From the NCBI RefSeq assembly GCF_024347055.1, contig NZ_AP024895.1, positions 3,534,001 through 3,598,000 on the forward strand: a stretch of DNA of 64,000 nt, in the 5' to 3' direction. Made by a program: the position numbers and the translations under genes. The stretch comes from Vibrio porteresiae DSM 19223. GTDB lineage: Bacteria; Pseudomonadota; Gammaproteobacteria; Enterobacterales; Vibrionaceae. A model generated the notes under the pieces. It was not told the origin of the DNA. It saw only the letters and a list, made by a program, of their open reading frames with translations, and ran no database searches. Position 1 is the stretch's first letter; every line of letters begins with the position of its first letter. This document shows, one piece after another, positions 8,813 to 18,368 of this stretch.

Positions 8813-9820
8813 ATGAAACTAAAAACCCTACTCACAGTTGCAGCATTGTCAGGATTGACTCTGCTCAGCGCCTCTGCCAGTGCCTTTTCCCTATTTGGTT
8901 CTGACGATGACACCCTCAAACTCGGCTACTTGGTCAAACAACCTGAAGAACCTTGGTTCCAAACGGAATGGTCATTTGCCGAAAAAGCCGGTAAAGACAA
9001 AGGATTTGAAGTCATCAAGATGGCGGTTCCCGATGGCGAAAAAACCCTAAATGCTATCGACACTCTTGCAGCAAGCGGAGCGAAAGGCTTTGTTATCTGC
9101 ACCCCAGACCCAAAATTGGGACCTGCGATTATGGCGAAAGCAAAAAGCTATGATCTCAAAGTGATTACGGTCGATGACCAATTCCTTAATGCCCAAGGTC
9201 AACCGATGACCAATGTGCCGCTAGTCATGATGGCAGCAAGTCAGATTGGTTATCGCCAAGGACAAGAACTGATTAAAGAAATGCAACACCGTGGTTGGGA
9301 TCAAGCCACTACAGGTGTGATGGCGATTACAGCCGATGAATTGGACACAGCTCGTCGTCGTGTTGATGGCGCAATTAAAGCTATTGAAGAGTCTGGCTTC
9401 CCAGTGGCTCAAGTGCATCGAGTTCCTACCAAAACCAACGACATTCCTGGAGCATTGGATGCGGCAAACTCCCTTCTAGTTCAATACCCAACCGTTAAAC
9501 AATGGTTAGTCGTTGGCATGAATGACAACACTGTTTTAGGTGGTGTACGCGCAACTGAAGGCCAAGGCTTCACTGCTAAAAACGTCATTGGTATCGGTAT
9601 TAATGGCGTAGATGCCGTGAATGAATTGGCAAAATCAAAAGCAACTGGCTTCTACGGCTCACTGCTTCCTAGCCCAGACGTACACGGATATAAAAGTATC
9701 GAATCTCTCTATGAGTGGGTCAAAGACGGCGTTCAACCGAAGAAATTCGTTGAAGTGACTGACGTGGTACTGATCACTCGCGATAACTACAAAGCGGAAT
9801 TGGCGAAAAAAGGTCTGTAA
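8813..9820 (+). CDS. araF: L-arabinose periplasmic binding protein
   Basis: Periplasmic receptor of the high-affinity arabinose ABC importer. A Sec signal peptide (MKLKTLLTVAALSGLTLLSASASA, residues 1-24) precedes a Peripla_BP_4 domain with the AraF hallmarks LGYLVKQPEEPWFQTEWSF, KVITVDDQFL and GMNDNTVLGGVRA. It is 335 aa against 329 in E. coli. It is the first gene of araFGH, and the hairpin after its stop probably keeps its mRNA more abundant than that of araGH. Confidence 0.95.
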   Translation: MKLKTLLTVAALSGLTLLSASASAFSLFGSDDDTLKLGYLVKQPEEPWFQTEWSFAEKAGKDKGFEVIKMAVPDGEKTLNAIDTLAASGAKGFVICTPDPKLGPAIMAKAKSYDLKVITVDDQFLNAQGQPMTNVPLVMMAASQIGYRQGQELIKEMQHRGWDQATTGVMAITADELDTARRRVDGAIKAIEESGFPVAQVHRVPTKTNDIPGALDAANSLLVQYPTVKQWLVVGMNDNTVLGGVRATEGQGFTAKNVIGIGINGVDAVNELAKSKATGFYGSLLPSPDVHGYKSIESLYEWVKDGVQPKKFVEVTDVVLITRDNYKAELAKKGL

Positions 9821-9826
9821 GCAAAA

Positions 9827-9856
9827 GGGACACAGGTGACCAAAAGCTTGTGTCCC
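9827..9856 (+). other. Intergenic hairpin araF-araG
   Basis: GGGACACA pairs with TGTGTCCC around a 14-base loop just after araF, with no U-tract. Such hairpins between a binding-protein gene and its ATPase gene commonly protect the upstream mRNA or partially attenuate the downstream genes. Confidence 0.6.
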
Positions 9857-9893
9857 CTCCGATTAAGCAAAGTGAGCACAAGGAGAGACGGTG

Positions 9894-11408
9894 ATGAACA
9901 CAGCCCCCTCATACCTCGAATTTAGCCATATTTCTAAACATTTTGCTGGTGTCAAAGCGCTGACTGACATCAGTTTTAGAGCCAACAAAGGCAGTATTCA
10001 TGCCTTGATGGGTGAAAACGGCGCAGGTAAATCGACCCTATTAAAAACCTTAAGTGGTTTACATCAACCGACGGAAGGTGAACTGATCATTGATGGTCAG
10101 CCGCATCAATTTGTGAATGCCCAAGATGCACTTTCCCAAGGCATTGCCATTATTTATCAGGAGCTTAATCTGGTTCCAGAACTGAGCGTGGCAGAAAACA
10201 TCTTTCTTGGTCAACTGCCTACCAAACAAGGTCGCGTTGATGTTGAAACCCTCAATCGCAACGCCCGAATTCAATTGGAACGCTTAGGGGAGCACTTTGA
10301 CCCCTCTTTGCCGCTCAAAGAGTTTTCGATTGGTCAGTGGCAAATGGTTGAAATCGCCAAAGCACTGAGTCGTAACGCACAAATCATCGCCTTTGACGAA
10401 CCCACCAGTAGCCTTTCCCAGCGCGAGATCCAAAACCTCTTCAAAGTGATTCGCGAACTGCGTGATTCCGGCAAGATCATTTTGTACGTGTCGCACCGCA
10501 TGGAAGAGATTTTTGAACTGTGCGATGCCATCACCATTTTTAAAGATGGCACTTTGGTGCAAACCTTTGATGACCTCTCACTCTTAACTCATGAACGCTT
10601 AGTGGAGTTGATGGTGGGACGTGAAATCAATGATATCTACCATTATCGTTCTCGCCCACTCGGCGAAAGTGGTTTACGCCTCGAAAAATTTACCGGCCCA
10701 GGAATTAGCGCTCCGATCTCATTTGATATTCGCCAAAGTGAGATTCTCGGCCTATTTGGTCTGGTAGGTGCAGGTCGTACAGAGCTGACAAGACTGATTT
10801 TTGGCGCTGAAAAAGCCACCTCTGGTCAGCTCTATCTGCATGATACTCCTCTCCAAATCAACCGTCCGGTTGATGCCATTCGCGCGGGCATTACTTTATG
10901 CCCAGAAGACCGTAAAGCAGACGGTATTGTTCCGATTCTTTCTGTCGCTGAAAACACCAATATCAGTGCTCGTCCGTGGCATTTGAAATTGAAAAGCCTG
11001 ATCGATTTTTCTTGGGAAGGCAAAAATGCAGCGGCGCAAAAAAAGGCGCTCAACATCAAAGCCGCCTCTTTAGAGCAACGTCTTGGCGAACTTTCTGGTG
11101 GCAATCAACAGAAAGTGATTTTGGGTCGTTGGTTATCTACCGCAATGAGCGTGATTTTGCTTGATGAACCCACCCGCGGTATCGATGTTGGCGCGAAATC
11201 AGAGATTTATGAACTGATTTTCAAGCTAGCTGAAAACGGCGTCACCGTGTTGGTGGTATCGAGTGATTTACCTGAAGTCCTTGGCATTTCCGATCGCATT
11301 TTGGTCATGAAAGATGGTGCGGTAACAGGTGAACTACAACGCAATGAATTCAAAGAACAAACTGCTCTTCGACTAGCCATGCTCGGCGAAGAAGCCACTG
11401 CGGCTTAA
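9894..11408 (+). CDS. araG: L-arabinose ABC transporter ATPase
   Basis: Duplicated ABC ATPase powering arabinose import. The N-terminal nucleotide-binding domain has Walker A GENGAGKST and Walker B IIAFDEPTSS; the C-terminal domain has LSGGNQQK and VILLDEPTRGID. A GTG lies directly before the ATG, but the ATG at 9894 follows AGGAGAG at the right distance and gives 504 aa, the E. coli length. It sits between araF and araH in one operon. Confidence 0.95.
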   Translation: MNTAPSYLEFSHISKHFAGVKALTDISFRANKGSIHALMGENGAGKSTLLKTLSGLHQPTEGELIIDGQPHQFVNAQDALSQGIAIIYQELNLVPELSVAENIFLGQLPTKQGRVDVETLNRNARIQLERLGEHFDPSLPLKEFSIGQWQMVEIAKALSRNAQIIAFDEPTSSLSQREIQNLFKVIRELRDSGKIILYVSHRMEEIFELCDAITIFKDGTLVQTFDDLSLLTHERLVELMVGREINDIYHYRSRPLGESGLRLEKFTGPGISAPISFDIRQSEILGLFGLVGAGRTELTRLIFGAEKATSGQLYLHDTPLQINRPVDAIRAGITLCPEDRKADGIVPILSVAENTNISARPWHLKLKSLIDFSWEGKNAAAQKKALNIKAASLEQRLGELSGGNQQKVILGRWLSTAMSVILLDEPTRGIDVGAKSEIYELIFKLAENGVTVLVVSSDLPEVLGISDRILVMKDGAVTGELQRNEFKEQTALRLAMLGEEATAA

Positions 11409-11424
11409 CGAAAGGAATTAGATT

Positions 11425-12411
11425 ATGTCTCTATCAAGTTCAACCAAAATGGCTCAGCCGGAGCCAAAAGAACGCCATCTCAATCTGGCCCATATTTGGG
11501 ATAAATTCGGCATGCTCATTGTGTTTGCTGGCCTATTTATTCTTTGTTGTCTGTTTGTTCCCTACTTTGCCACCTTTGTGAATATGAAAGGTTTAGGACT
11601 GGCTATTTCAATGAGTGGCATGGTTGCTTGTGCCATGTTGTTCTGCCTCGCTTGTGGGGATTTGGACCTTTCCGTAGCATCGGTGATCGCTTGCTCTGGC
11701 GTCGTGACCGCAGTAGCGATTAACGCCACCAGCAGTGTTGTACTCGGTGTCGGTGCGGGTTTGTTGTCTGGTGTTGCCTTCGGTTTACTTAATGGCTTTG
11801 TGATTGCCAAACTGCAAATCAACGCGCTGATCACGACACTGGCGACCATGCAGATTGCTCGTGGTTTGGGTTACATCATCTCTGACGGTAAAGCAGTTGG
11901 TATCACTGAAGAAGGCTTCTTCACGCTGGGTAACTCTTCATTCATTGGAATTCCTACACCAATTTGGCTCACCATCGTCACCTTTGCCATTTTCGCGTTT
12001 CTGCTTAATCGCACTGTTTATGGACGCAATACTTTGGCCATTGGCGGTAACGAAGAAGCAGCACGTTTAGCTGGGGTCAATGTGGTCAAAACCAAGCTAC
12101 TGATTTTTACTATTTCCGGATTTATATCAGCTCTGGCTGGTGTCATCTTGGCAGCGCGTATGACCAGTGGCCAACCCATGACATCGGTGGGCTTTGAACT
12201 GGTGGTTATCTCTGCTTGTGTCCTTGGCGGGGTTTCACTAAAAGGCGGTATTGGTAAAGTCTCGTATGTGATTGCCGGGGTACTGATTCTAGGTACAGTA
12301 GAAAATGCCATGAACCTACTAAACATGTCTCCATTTGCGCAATATGTCGTTCGCGGCGCCATCTTATTGGCAGCAGTAATATTTGACCGTTATAAACAAA
12401 AAAATCGCTAA
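11425..12411 (+). CDS. araH: L-arabinose ABC transporter permease
   Basis: Inner-membrane permease of the BPD_transp_2 family with multiple hydrophobic helices; 328 aa, the E. coli AraH length. Family motifs are CGDLDLSVASVIACSGV, the EAA-like GGNEEAARLAGVNVVKTK, and LGGVSLKGGIGKV near the C-terminus. It begins 16 bp after araG with AAAGGAATTAG as ribosome site, and a terminator follows it. Confidence 0.95.
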   Translation: MSLSSSTKMAQPEPKERHLNLAHIWDKFGMLIVFAGLFILCCLFVPYFATFVNMKGLGLAISMSGMVACAMLFCLACGDLDLSVASVIACSGVVTAVAINATSSVVLGVGAGLLSGVAFGLLNGFVIAKLQINALITTLATMQIARGLGYIISDGKAVGITEEGFFTLGNSSFIGIPTPIWLTIVTFAIFAFLLNRTVYGRNTLAIGGNEEAARLAGVNVVKTKLLIFTISGFISALAGVILAARMTSGQPMTSVGFELVVISACVLGGVSLKGGIGKVSYVIAGVLILGTVENAMNLLNMSPFAQYVVRGAILLAAVIFDRYKQKNR

Positions 12412-12430
12412 ATATTATTTAATTAATTCA

Positions 12431-12458
12431 AGCCCCTGTTATTAAATAGGGGCTTTTT
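12431..12458 (+). terminator. Terminator of araFGH
   Basis: AGCCCCT and AGGGGCT flank a 10-base A/T loop and are followed by TTTTTATTT, immediately downstream of araH. Confidence 0.85.
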
Positions 12459-12547
12459 ATTTACTAAGCAAAATAAAATAACCATCGTGCATCTCTATTT
12501 TTTAAACTTATTTTTTGTGAACACAATGTTATTTTTGTTGCTATTAA

Positions 12548-12564
12548 AATGGATAAAATTGCTA
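12548..12564. promoter_or_regulatory. Predicted AraC half-site before the second importer
   Basis: AATGGATAAAATTGCTA matches the reverse complement of E. coli araI1 at 15 of 17 bases. It lies 133 bp before the ytfQ-like gene. A weaker CRP-like TGTGA-N6-TCCAA follows at about 12578. This is the main sequence evidence that the second importer belongs to the arabinose regulon. Confidence 0.6.
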
Positions 12565-12696
12565 CAAAAAATATTCTGTGATTAATATCCAAGCCACTAT
12601 TTCCTATCAAACATACTCTTATCTTCGTAATAAAAATAATACATGTACACCTTTTTATCCGTGAAACAAATAGTCAAATAAGATAGGTACATCAAT

Positions 12697-13659
12697 ATGT
12701 TAAAGAAACTCTCACTCGCTGTTGCGATCAGCTCTTTATTGATGTCTGGTTCGCTGATGGCCAATACCCTCACTGTCGGATTTTCTCAAATCGGTTCTGA
12801 ATCTGGTTGGCGCGCTGCTGAAACCTCAGTGGCAAAAACCGAAGCTGCCAAACGAGGAATCGACCTGAAAATTTCCGATGCTCAACAAAAACAAGAAAAC
12901 CAAATCAAAGCCGTGCGCTCTTTCATTGCTCAAGGCGTTGATGCCATTTTCATTGCTCCAGTGGTACAGACTGGTTGGGAACCCGTGTTAGAAGAAGCGA
13001 AAGATTACGGCATTCCGGTCTTCTTGCTTGACCGCACAGTCTCTGTCGATGATGACTCGCTCTACATGACCTCCGTCGCTGCAGATGATGTGTTGGAAGG
13101 CGAAGTTGCAGGTAACTGGTTAATCAATGCAGTTAAAGATCGTCAAAACTGTAACGTGGTAGAACTGCAAGGTACGGTCGGTTCTAGTGTGGCTATCGAA
13201 CGTAAGCAAGGCTTTGACAAGACGATCAAACAAGCGAAAAACATCCAAATTACTCGTACTCAATCTGGCGAATTTACCCGCAGTAAAGGTAAAGAAGTTA
13301 TGGAAAGTTTTATTAAAGCAGAAAATAACGGCAAAAGTATTTGTGCGGTTTTCTCCCATAATGACGATATGGCAATTGGTGCAATTCAAGCAATTAAAGA
13401 AGCCGGATTACAACCAGGTAAAGATATTTTAATTGTCTCTATCGATGCGGTTCCCGATATATTTAGAGCCATGCTAAAAGGTGAAACCAATGCGACCGTT
13501 GAATTGACACCGAATATGGCAGGCCCAGCACTTGATGCGTTAATGGCATTTAAAGATAAAGGAGTTGTTCCACCGAAAAAAATCGTGACTAAGTCTACTC
13601 TGTTCTTACCTCAAGATGCCGCTAACGAGTTAAAAATTAAACAAAACTTAGGTTATTAA
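12697..13659 (+). CDS. ytfQ: Sugar-binding protein, YtfQ type
   Basis: Periplasmic sugar-binding protein with a signal peptide (residues 1-22, cleavage after SLMA) and a Peripla_BP_4 domain. It has the features of galactofuranose-binding YtfQ: TVGFSQIGSESGWRAAE at the N-terminus, FIAPVVQTGWEPVL, and HNDDMAIGAIQAIKEAG. In Shewanella a homologous system (AraUVWZ) is assigned to arabinose uptake. The position after araFGH and the AraC-like half-site upstream support an arabinose or arabinoside substrate here, which is an inference. It is the first gene of a four-gene transporter operon. Confidence 0.88.
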   Translation: MLKKLSLAVAISSLLMSGSLMANTLTVGFSQIGSESGWRAAETSVAKTEAAKRGIDLKISDAQQKQENQIKAVRSFIAQGVDAIFIAPVVQTGWEPVLEEAKDYGIPVFLLDRTVSVDDDSLYMTSVAADDVLEGEVAGNWLINAVKDRQNCNVVELQGTVGSSVAIERKQGFDKTIKQAKNIQITRTQSGEFTRSKGKEVMESFIKAENNGKSICAVFSHNDDMAIGAIQAIKEAGLQPGKDILIVSIDAVPDIFRAMLKGETNATVELTPNMAGPALDALMAFKDKGVVPPKKIVTKSTLFLPQDAANELKIKQNLGY

Positions 13660-13690
13660 TTTATTTCGTTATTCGCTTTTAGTCGTCACC

Positions 13691-13719
13691 GCCTCATGCT
13701 GCTTCTGCCAGCATGAGGC
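13691..13719 (+). other. Intergenic hairpin ytfQ-ytfR
   Basis: GCCTCATGCTG pairs perfectly with CAGCATGAGGC (11 bp) around a 7-base loop, without a U-tract. It sits between the binding-protein gene and the ATPase gene, as does the araF-araG hairpin, and probably sets a high ratio of binding protein to transporter. Confidence 0.65.
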
Positions 13720-13737
13720 GCAGATGGAGTGTTCGTC

Positions 13738-15234
13738 ATGTCCAATCAAGATTTGGTGCTTGATGCCAAACGAATCTGTAAATATTTCCCTGGCGTCAAA
13801 GCCCTGCAGAATGTCGATTTTTCTCTGCGTAAAGGTGAAATCATGGCCTTACTCGGGGAAAATGGCGCAGGTAAATCCACGTTAGTGAAAACTCTCACTG
13901 GGGTTTATGAAAAAGACTCGGGAGAAATTCTTCTCGATGGTCATTCAATCTCGCCACAAAATACCGCAGAGGCCCAACGCCTTGGTATCGGTACTGTATA
14001 TCAAGAAGTTAACTTACTACCGAACATGTCGGTGATGGATAACCTCTTCATCGGTCACGAACCGAAACGCTTTGGTTTTGTCGATCGCAAAACTATGGCA
14101 ATCAAAGCCAAACAAATCGTGCAAAGTTACGGACTGAACATTGATGTCAGCCTACCGCTCAATCAATTTTCGGTTGCGATTCAGCAGGTCGTCGCAATTG
14201 CACGCGCGATCTCTATGTCAGCCAAAATTCTGATTCTTGATGAACCGACCGCAAGCCTTGATGGTAATGAAGTCAACATGCTGTTCGACATCATGCGTCA
14301 ATTGAAGACGCAGGGAGTCAGCTTAATTTTCATTACGCACTTTCTTGAACAAGTGTATCAAGTGAGCGATCGAATCACCGTCTTACGTAATGGACAGTTA
14401 GTAGGCACAAGGGAAACTGCCGAGTTGCCGCAAATTGAATTAGTCAAAATGATGCTAGGGCGCGAACTGGAAGAAGGCGCACTGAAACGCGCCGGAAAAA
14501 CCACTTGGCATGACAAACCGGTGATTCAACTCTCCAACTTTGGCAAAAAGGGAACCATTGAGCCTTTTACACTGGATGTCCACGCTGGCGAAATCGTTGG
14601 GCTAGCGGGCTTACTCGGTTCTGGGCGCACAGAAACGGCTCAAGTTATTTTCGGTATCGAACCTCATGATAGCGGAACATGCCGCTTACAAAACAAAGTG
14701 GTTTCCATTCACTCTGCTCGGCAAGCTTCTCATTTAGGGCTGGGTTACTGCCCTGAAGATCGCAAAACCGACGGCATTATTGGAGCAGCATCAGTAAGGG
14801 AAAACATCATCTTAGCGCTACAAGCACAACGCGGATGGTTTCGCCCCTTATCTCGTAAAGAGCAAGAGAAGGTATCAGATCGCTTTATTCAACAACTCGC
14901 GATTAAAACCCCAAACATCGAGCAACCAGTCGAATTTCTCTCTGGGGGTAATCAACAGAAAGTATTGCTTGCTCGTTGGCTACTAACCAAACCGAAGTTC
15001 CTTATTCTTGATGAACCTACTCGTGGTATCGATGTGGGTGCCCATGCGGAAATTATTCGCCTGATTGAAAGCTTATGTGCTGATGGTTTGGCGTTACTGG
15101 TTATCTCTTCGGAACTTGAAGAACTGGTGGGTTATGCCGATCGAGTGATCGTATTACGTGACCGTAAACAGGTGGCTGAAATTCCGACAGACCAGTTATC
15201 AGTGCCTGCCATTATGCAAGCCATTGCAATGTGA
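13738..15234 (+). CDS. ytfR: Sugar ABC transporter ATPase, YtfR type
   Basis: Duplicated ABC ATPase of the carbohydrate-uptake-2 type, about 498 aa. The first domain has Walker A GENGAGKST and Walker B ILILDEPTAS; the second has LSGGNQQK and FLILDEPTRGID. The ATG at 13738 follows TGGAG and is preferred to the GTG at 13729. The first domain reads FSVAIQQVVAIARA where a canonical LSGGQ would stand, a degeneration that is usual in this family. Its stop is 8 bp before the next start. Confidence 0.92.
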   Translation: MSNQDLVLDAKRICKYFPGVKALQNVDFSLRKGEIMALLGENGAGKSTLVKTLTGVYEKDSGEILLDGHSISPQNTAEAQRLGIGTVYQEVNLLPNMSVMDNLFIGHEPKRFGFVDRKTMAIKAKQIVQSYGLNIDVSLPLNQFSVAIQQVVAIARAISMSAKILILDEPTASLDGNEVNMLFDIMRQLKTQGVSLIFITHFLEQVYQVSDRITVLRNGQLVGTRETAELPQIELVKMMLGRELEEGALKRAGKTTWHDKPVIQLSNFGKKGTIEPFTLDVHAGEIVGLAGLLGSGRTETAQVIFGIEPHDSGTCRLQNKVVSIHSARQASHLGLGYCPEDRKTDGIIGAASVRENIILALQAQRGWFRPLSRKEQEKVSDRFIQQLAIKTPNIEQPVEFLSGGNQQKVLLARWLLTKPKFLILDEPTRGIDVGAHAEIIRLIESLCADGLALLVISSELEELVGYADRVIVLRDRKQVAEIPTDQLSVPAIMQAIAM

Positions 15235-15242
15235 GGTGGATT

Positions 15243-16271
15243 ATGAGTATTTTGACACCCTCAACCCTATCTAAATCAGGTCATAAATCGGTGTTCCATC
15301 TACCAAAAGGAACACCACAAATTGCCGCATTACTGTTATTACTGGTGGTAAATAGCCTGATTGCAGATAACTTTTTCTCCATCCATATCCAAGATGGCAG
15401 GCTATTTGGCAGCTTGATCGATATTTTAAATCGTGGGGCTCCAGTCGCTTTGCTCACCATTGGTATGACGCTAGTCATCGCCACCGGTGGTATCGACTTA
15501 TCTGTTGGGGCCGTCATGGCGATCAGCGGTGCGGTTATGGCCAGTATGGCACACCAAGGTTATGACCCATCAGCCATTCTCCTGTGTGGCATCATTGCTG
15601 GTGCGCTATGCGGTTTATGGAATGGCTTCCTGGTCGCAATTTTTAAGATTCAGCCTATCGTCGCCACACTAATTTTGATGGTCGCTGGACGAGGAATTGC
15701 CCAACTTATCACTCAAGGGCAAATCATCACCTTTACCAACAGCACATTAGCTTGGTTTGGCAGTGGTACCTTATTCTACTTCCCTACACCAGTATGGTTA
15801 ATGCTGATTGCTGCATTCGCTATCTGGGCACTCACCAAGAAGACGGCTCTCGGGCTCTTTATCGAATCGGTTGGGATTAATATCAAGGCAGCTAAAAACG
15901 CGGGCTTAAATACCCCAGCAATCGTGATGTCGGTGTATGTGGTCAGTGGCGTGATGTCGGCGATTGCAGGGATTGTTGTGGCGGCAGATATTCAAGGTGC
16001 GGATGCAAACAACGCGGGGCTGTATTTGGAAATGGATGCCATCCTTGCCGTTGTGATTGGCGGCACCTCGTTGATGGGCGGGCGTTTTAACCTCTTCCTT
16101 GCCCTGATCGGGGCGTACATCATTCAAAGTATCAACACCGGTATTCTCTTGTCTGGCTATCAACCGCAATGGAACCAAATCGTTAAAGCGGTTGTGGTGC
16201 TGATTGTCTTGGTTTTGCAATCCCCTGCCGTGATTCGTGCCATTAAAGGGAGGATGAAACATCATGATTAA
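15243..16271 (+). CDS. ytfT: Sugar ABC transporter permease, YtfT type
   Basis: First of two paired permeases of the importer; about 342 aa of the BPD_transp_2 family with GMTLVIATGGIDLSVGAVMAISGA and VIGGTSLMGG. GAGGTGG precedes the ATG at 15243; a GTG at 15231 overlapping the ytfR stop is possible but less likely. The 3' end overlaps the next permease gene by 8 bp. Confidence 0.92.
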   Translation: MSILTPSTLSKSGHKSVFHLPKGTPQIAALLLLLVVNSLIADNFFSIHIQDGRLFGSLIDILNRGAPVALLTIGMTLVIATGGIDLSVGAVMAISGAVMASMAHQGYDPSAILLCGIIAGALCGLWNGFLVAIFKIQPIVATLILMVAGRGIAQLITQGQIITFTNSTLAWFGSGTLFYFPTPVWLMLIAAFAIWALTKKTALGLFIESVGINIKAAKNAGLNTPAIVMSVYVVSGVMSAIAGIVVAADIQGADANNAGLYLEMDAILAVVIGGTSLMGGRFNLFLALIGAYIIQSINTGILLSGYQPQWNQIVKAVVVLIVLVLQSPAVIRAIKGRMKHHD

Positions 16272-17250
16272 ACGTCATTTCCCATTATTCATAACCATCT
16301 GCGTTTTCTTGCTTGGCTATTTTTTCTGTGCCTTGCAATTTCCCGCATTTACTAGCACTCGAGTGATCTGCAACATCCTGACCGACAATGCTTTCTTGGG
16401 TATTCTGGCTGTCGGCATGACCTTCGTGATTTTGTCTGGTGGTATCGACTTGTCCGTCGGGTCAGTGATTGCCTTTACCGGCGTGTTGATGGCGACGTTG
16501 ATTAGCCATGGCATTCATCCTTATGCAGCCATGCTGTTTGCATTGGTGCTGGGCGCTCTCTTTGGTGCCTTTATGGGATGGATTATCGACACGTTGAAAA
16601 TTCCGGCTTTCATCGTCACCTTGGCTGGGATGTTTTTCTTACGCGGCACCAGTTTTCTGATTTCAGAACAATCTATCCCAATCAATCACCCAGCCTATCG
16701 AGAACTTTCGCGTACCGTTTGGCACATTTGGGGAGGGGGACGCTTGAGTTTATTGGCCGTTATCATGCTAGTGGTTGTGGTTTTAGGGATTGTTTTAGCT
16801 CAGAAAACTCGCTTTGGGAATAACGTGTATGCGATTGGTGGCAACGCCACTTCCGCCTCATTAATGGGTGTTCCTGTGCGGATGACAACTATAGGGATTT
16901 ATACCCTATCGACTCTGCTCGCCACCTTAGCTGGGATTGTTTTTTCCATCTACACCTCGGCCGGTTATCCGCTGGCAACCGTAGGGGTAGAGCTAGATGC
17001 AATTGCTGCAGTGGTCATTGGCGGTACATTGCTATCTGGTGGTGTGGGGACGGTGTTTGGCTCGCTATTTGGCGTACTGATTCAAGGTTTGATTCAAACC
17101 TACATTACCTTTGATGGCACATTAAGTTCTTGGTGGACCAAGATCATCGTTGGCATTTTGCTGTTCAGCTTTATCGGTATGCAGCGCTTACTGATGATCA
17201 TCACGGAAAGGCGCAAGGTCGTACATAAAATAGAAACGGTCACCACATAA
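16264..17250 (+). CDS. yjfF: Sugar ABC transporter permease, YjfF type
   Basis: Second permease of the heterodimeric membrane channel; 328 aa, with GMTFVILSGGIDLSVGSVIAFTGV and VIGGTLLSGGVG. It overlaps ytfT by 8 bp, which indicates translational coupling, and is the last gene of the operon before a bidirectional terminator. Two different permeases distinguish this system from AraFGH, where AraH acts alone. Confidence 0.92.
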   Translation: MIKRHFPLFITICVFLLGYFFCALQFPAFTSTRVICNILTDNAFLGILAVGMTFVILSGGIDLSVGSVIAFTGVLMATLISHGIHPYAAMLFALVLGALFGAFMGWIIDTLKIPAFIVTLAGMFFLRGTSFLISEQSIPINHPAYRELSRTVWHIWGGGRLSLLAVIMLVVVVLGIVLAQKTRFGNNVYAIGGNATSASLMGVPVRMTTIGIYTLSTLLATLAGIVFSIYTSAGYPLATVGVELDAIAAVVIGGTLLSGGVGTVFGSLFGVLIQGLIQTYITFDGTLSSWWTKIIVGILLFSFIGMQRLLMIITERRKVVHKIETVTT

Positions 17251-17272
17251 ACTTCCGTTGTTCTAAAATGAC

Positions 17273-17298
17273 AAACCCCAGTACTAAACTGGGGTTTG
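17273..17298. terminator. Bidirectional terminator after yjfF
   Basis: AAACCCCAGT and ACTGGGGTTT flank a 5-base loop between the convergent yjfF and DUF454 genes. Flanking T- and A-rich sequence allows use in either direction. Confidence 0.75.
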
Positions 17299-17300
17299 CT

Positions 17301-17702
17301 TTATTCCGCCTCTGATGAAGAGACTGAGGATGGTGAAGCGGAAGGACGAATTTCAGGCCGACGCCAAATAATCACCGTTGCAATCAACATACCTGCGGTG
17401 GCCACGATCATGACCCACAATGCGACATGATGAACCCATAAGATCAAAAAACAAATCGACATAGAAATCGCGGAAATAATTTTGTTCTTACGCGAGATCA
17501 CTCGCCCATTTTGCCAATTTTCAATCATGTCGCGAAAATAAGGTCGCGACATAATGAATCGATAAATGGTTGGTGAACCTTTCGCTGCCGCCCAAGCACT
17601 GAGAATCACAAACTCAGTTGCCGGCAATCCAGGCAGCAACACACCAGCAAACGCCAGTAATAAACTCAGTACGGCAATACACTTATAAACCCAAAGCTTC
17701 AT
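17301..17702 (-). CDS. DUF454 (YbaN-like) membrane protein
   Basis: Small inner-membrane protein of 133 aa in the DUF454/YbaN family. The signature GVLLPGLPATEFVILSAWAAAKGSP follows an N-terminal helix (residues about 5-25), and two further hydrophobic segments lie near 78-115. The tail after residue 118 is Ser/Glu-rich. The function of the family is unknown. Confidence 0.85.
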   Translation of the reverse strand: MKLWVYKCIAVLSLLLAFAGVLLPGLPATEFVILSAWAAAKGSPTIYRFIMSRPYFRDMIENWQNGRVISRKNKIISAISMSICFLILWVHHVALWVMIVATAGMLIATVIIWRRPEIRPSASPSSVSSSEAE

Positions 17703-17792
17703 GTAAAGCCTCGTCTAATTTCAATATGCTACCAAGTATAGATGACGTTAACCGCACCTGTGTCAGGCGTCGTGATAGAGAAGCAGCCTGCT

Positions 17793-18314
17793 TTATTCGG
17801 CGTTTTGAATTGCAGCAACGCAGCGTTGCACTACTTCATCAAAAGTACCATCAATGCTAACGCGAATAACGTCGCTTTCTTCTGCCATTGGCATCTCTAA
17901 GGTATCAAACTGGCTTTTCAGTAATTCAATTGGCATGAAATGGTCAGCACGATCCAACATGCGTTGTTTCACTAGGTCAAATTCGCCGTGAAGATGAATA
18001 AAGGTTAAGCGGCTATTACCCTGACGGATTTGGTCGCGGTATTTCTTTTTCAGTGCAGAGCACACAATCACGCCGGACTCTTTTTTCATTTCGATACTAA
18101 ATACCGCATCGTTAATGCGTTCCAACCACGGAGCACGATCATCATCATTGAGTGGATGGCCCGATTTCATTTTGAGAATGTTGGCTTTGGGATGTAAGTC
18201 ATCGCCATCAATGAACTTTGCGTTCAGTTCACGAGCAACGGCGGCGCCAATGGATGACTTGCCACAACTAGAAACGCCCATAAACAGATAGCTGTTACCT
18301 TTTTTCTCTATCAT
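17793..18314 (-). CDS. gntK: Gluconokinase
   Basis: Phosphorylates D-gluconate to 6-phosphogluconate. The P-loop GVSSCGKSS is at residues about 13-21, followed by FIDGDDLHPKANILKMKSGHPLNDDDRAPWL, which is diagnostic for GntK/IdnK kinases. It is about 173 aa from the ATG at 18314, which follows a GAGG site; a GTG lies one codon upstream. It is divergent from gntU across the paired GntR operator. Confidence 0.93.
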   Translation of the reverse strand: MIEKKGNSYLFMGVSSCGKSSIGAAVARELNAKFIDGDDLHPKANILKMKSGHPLNDDDRAPWLERINDAVFSIEMKKESGVIVCSALKKKYRDQIRQGNSRLTFIHLHGEFDLVKQRMLDRADHFMPIELLKSQFDTLEMPMAEESDVIRVSIDGTFDEVVQRCVAAIQNAE

Positions 18315-18368
18315 CACTTTGTTGACCTCAATCTCATTTCCAAGCTTTGTTGGTTTTCATCCTACCAC

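Noticed and set aside
8605..8919. A 104-aa minus-strand frame overlapping araF
   Set aside because: It covers the araB-araF control region and the araF signal peptide; codon content and position mark it as a shadow.
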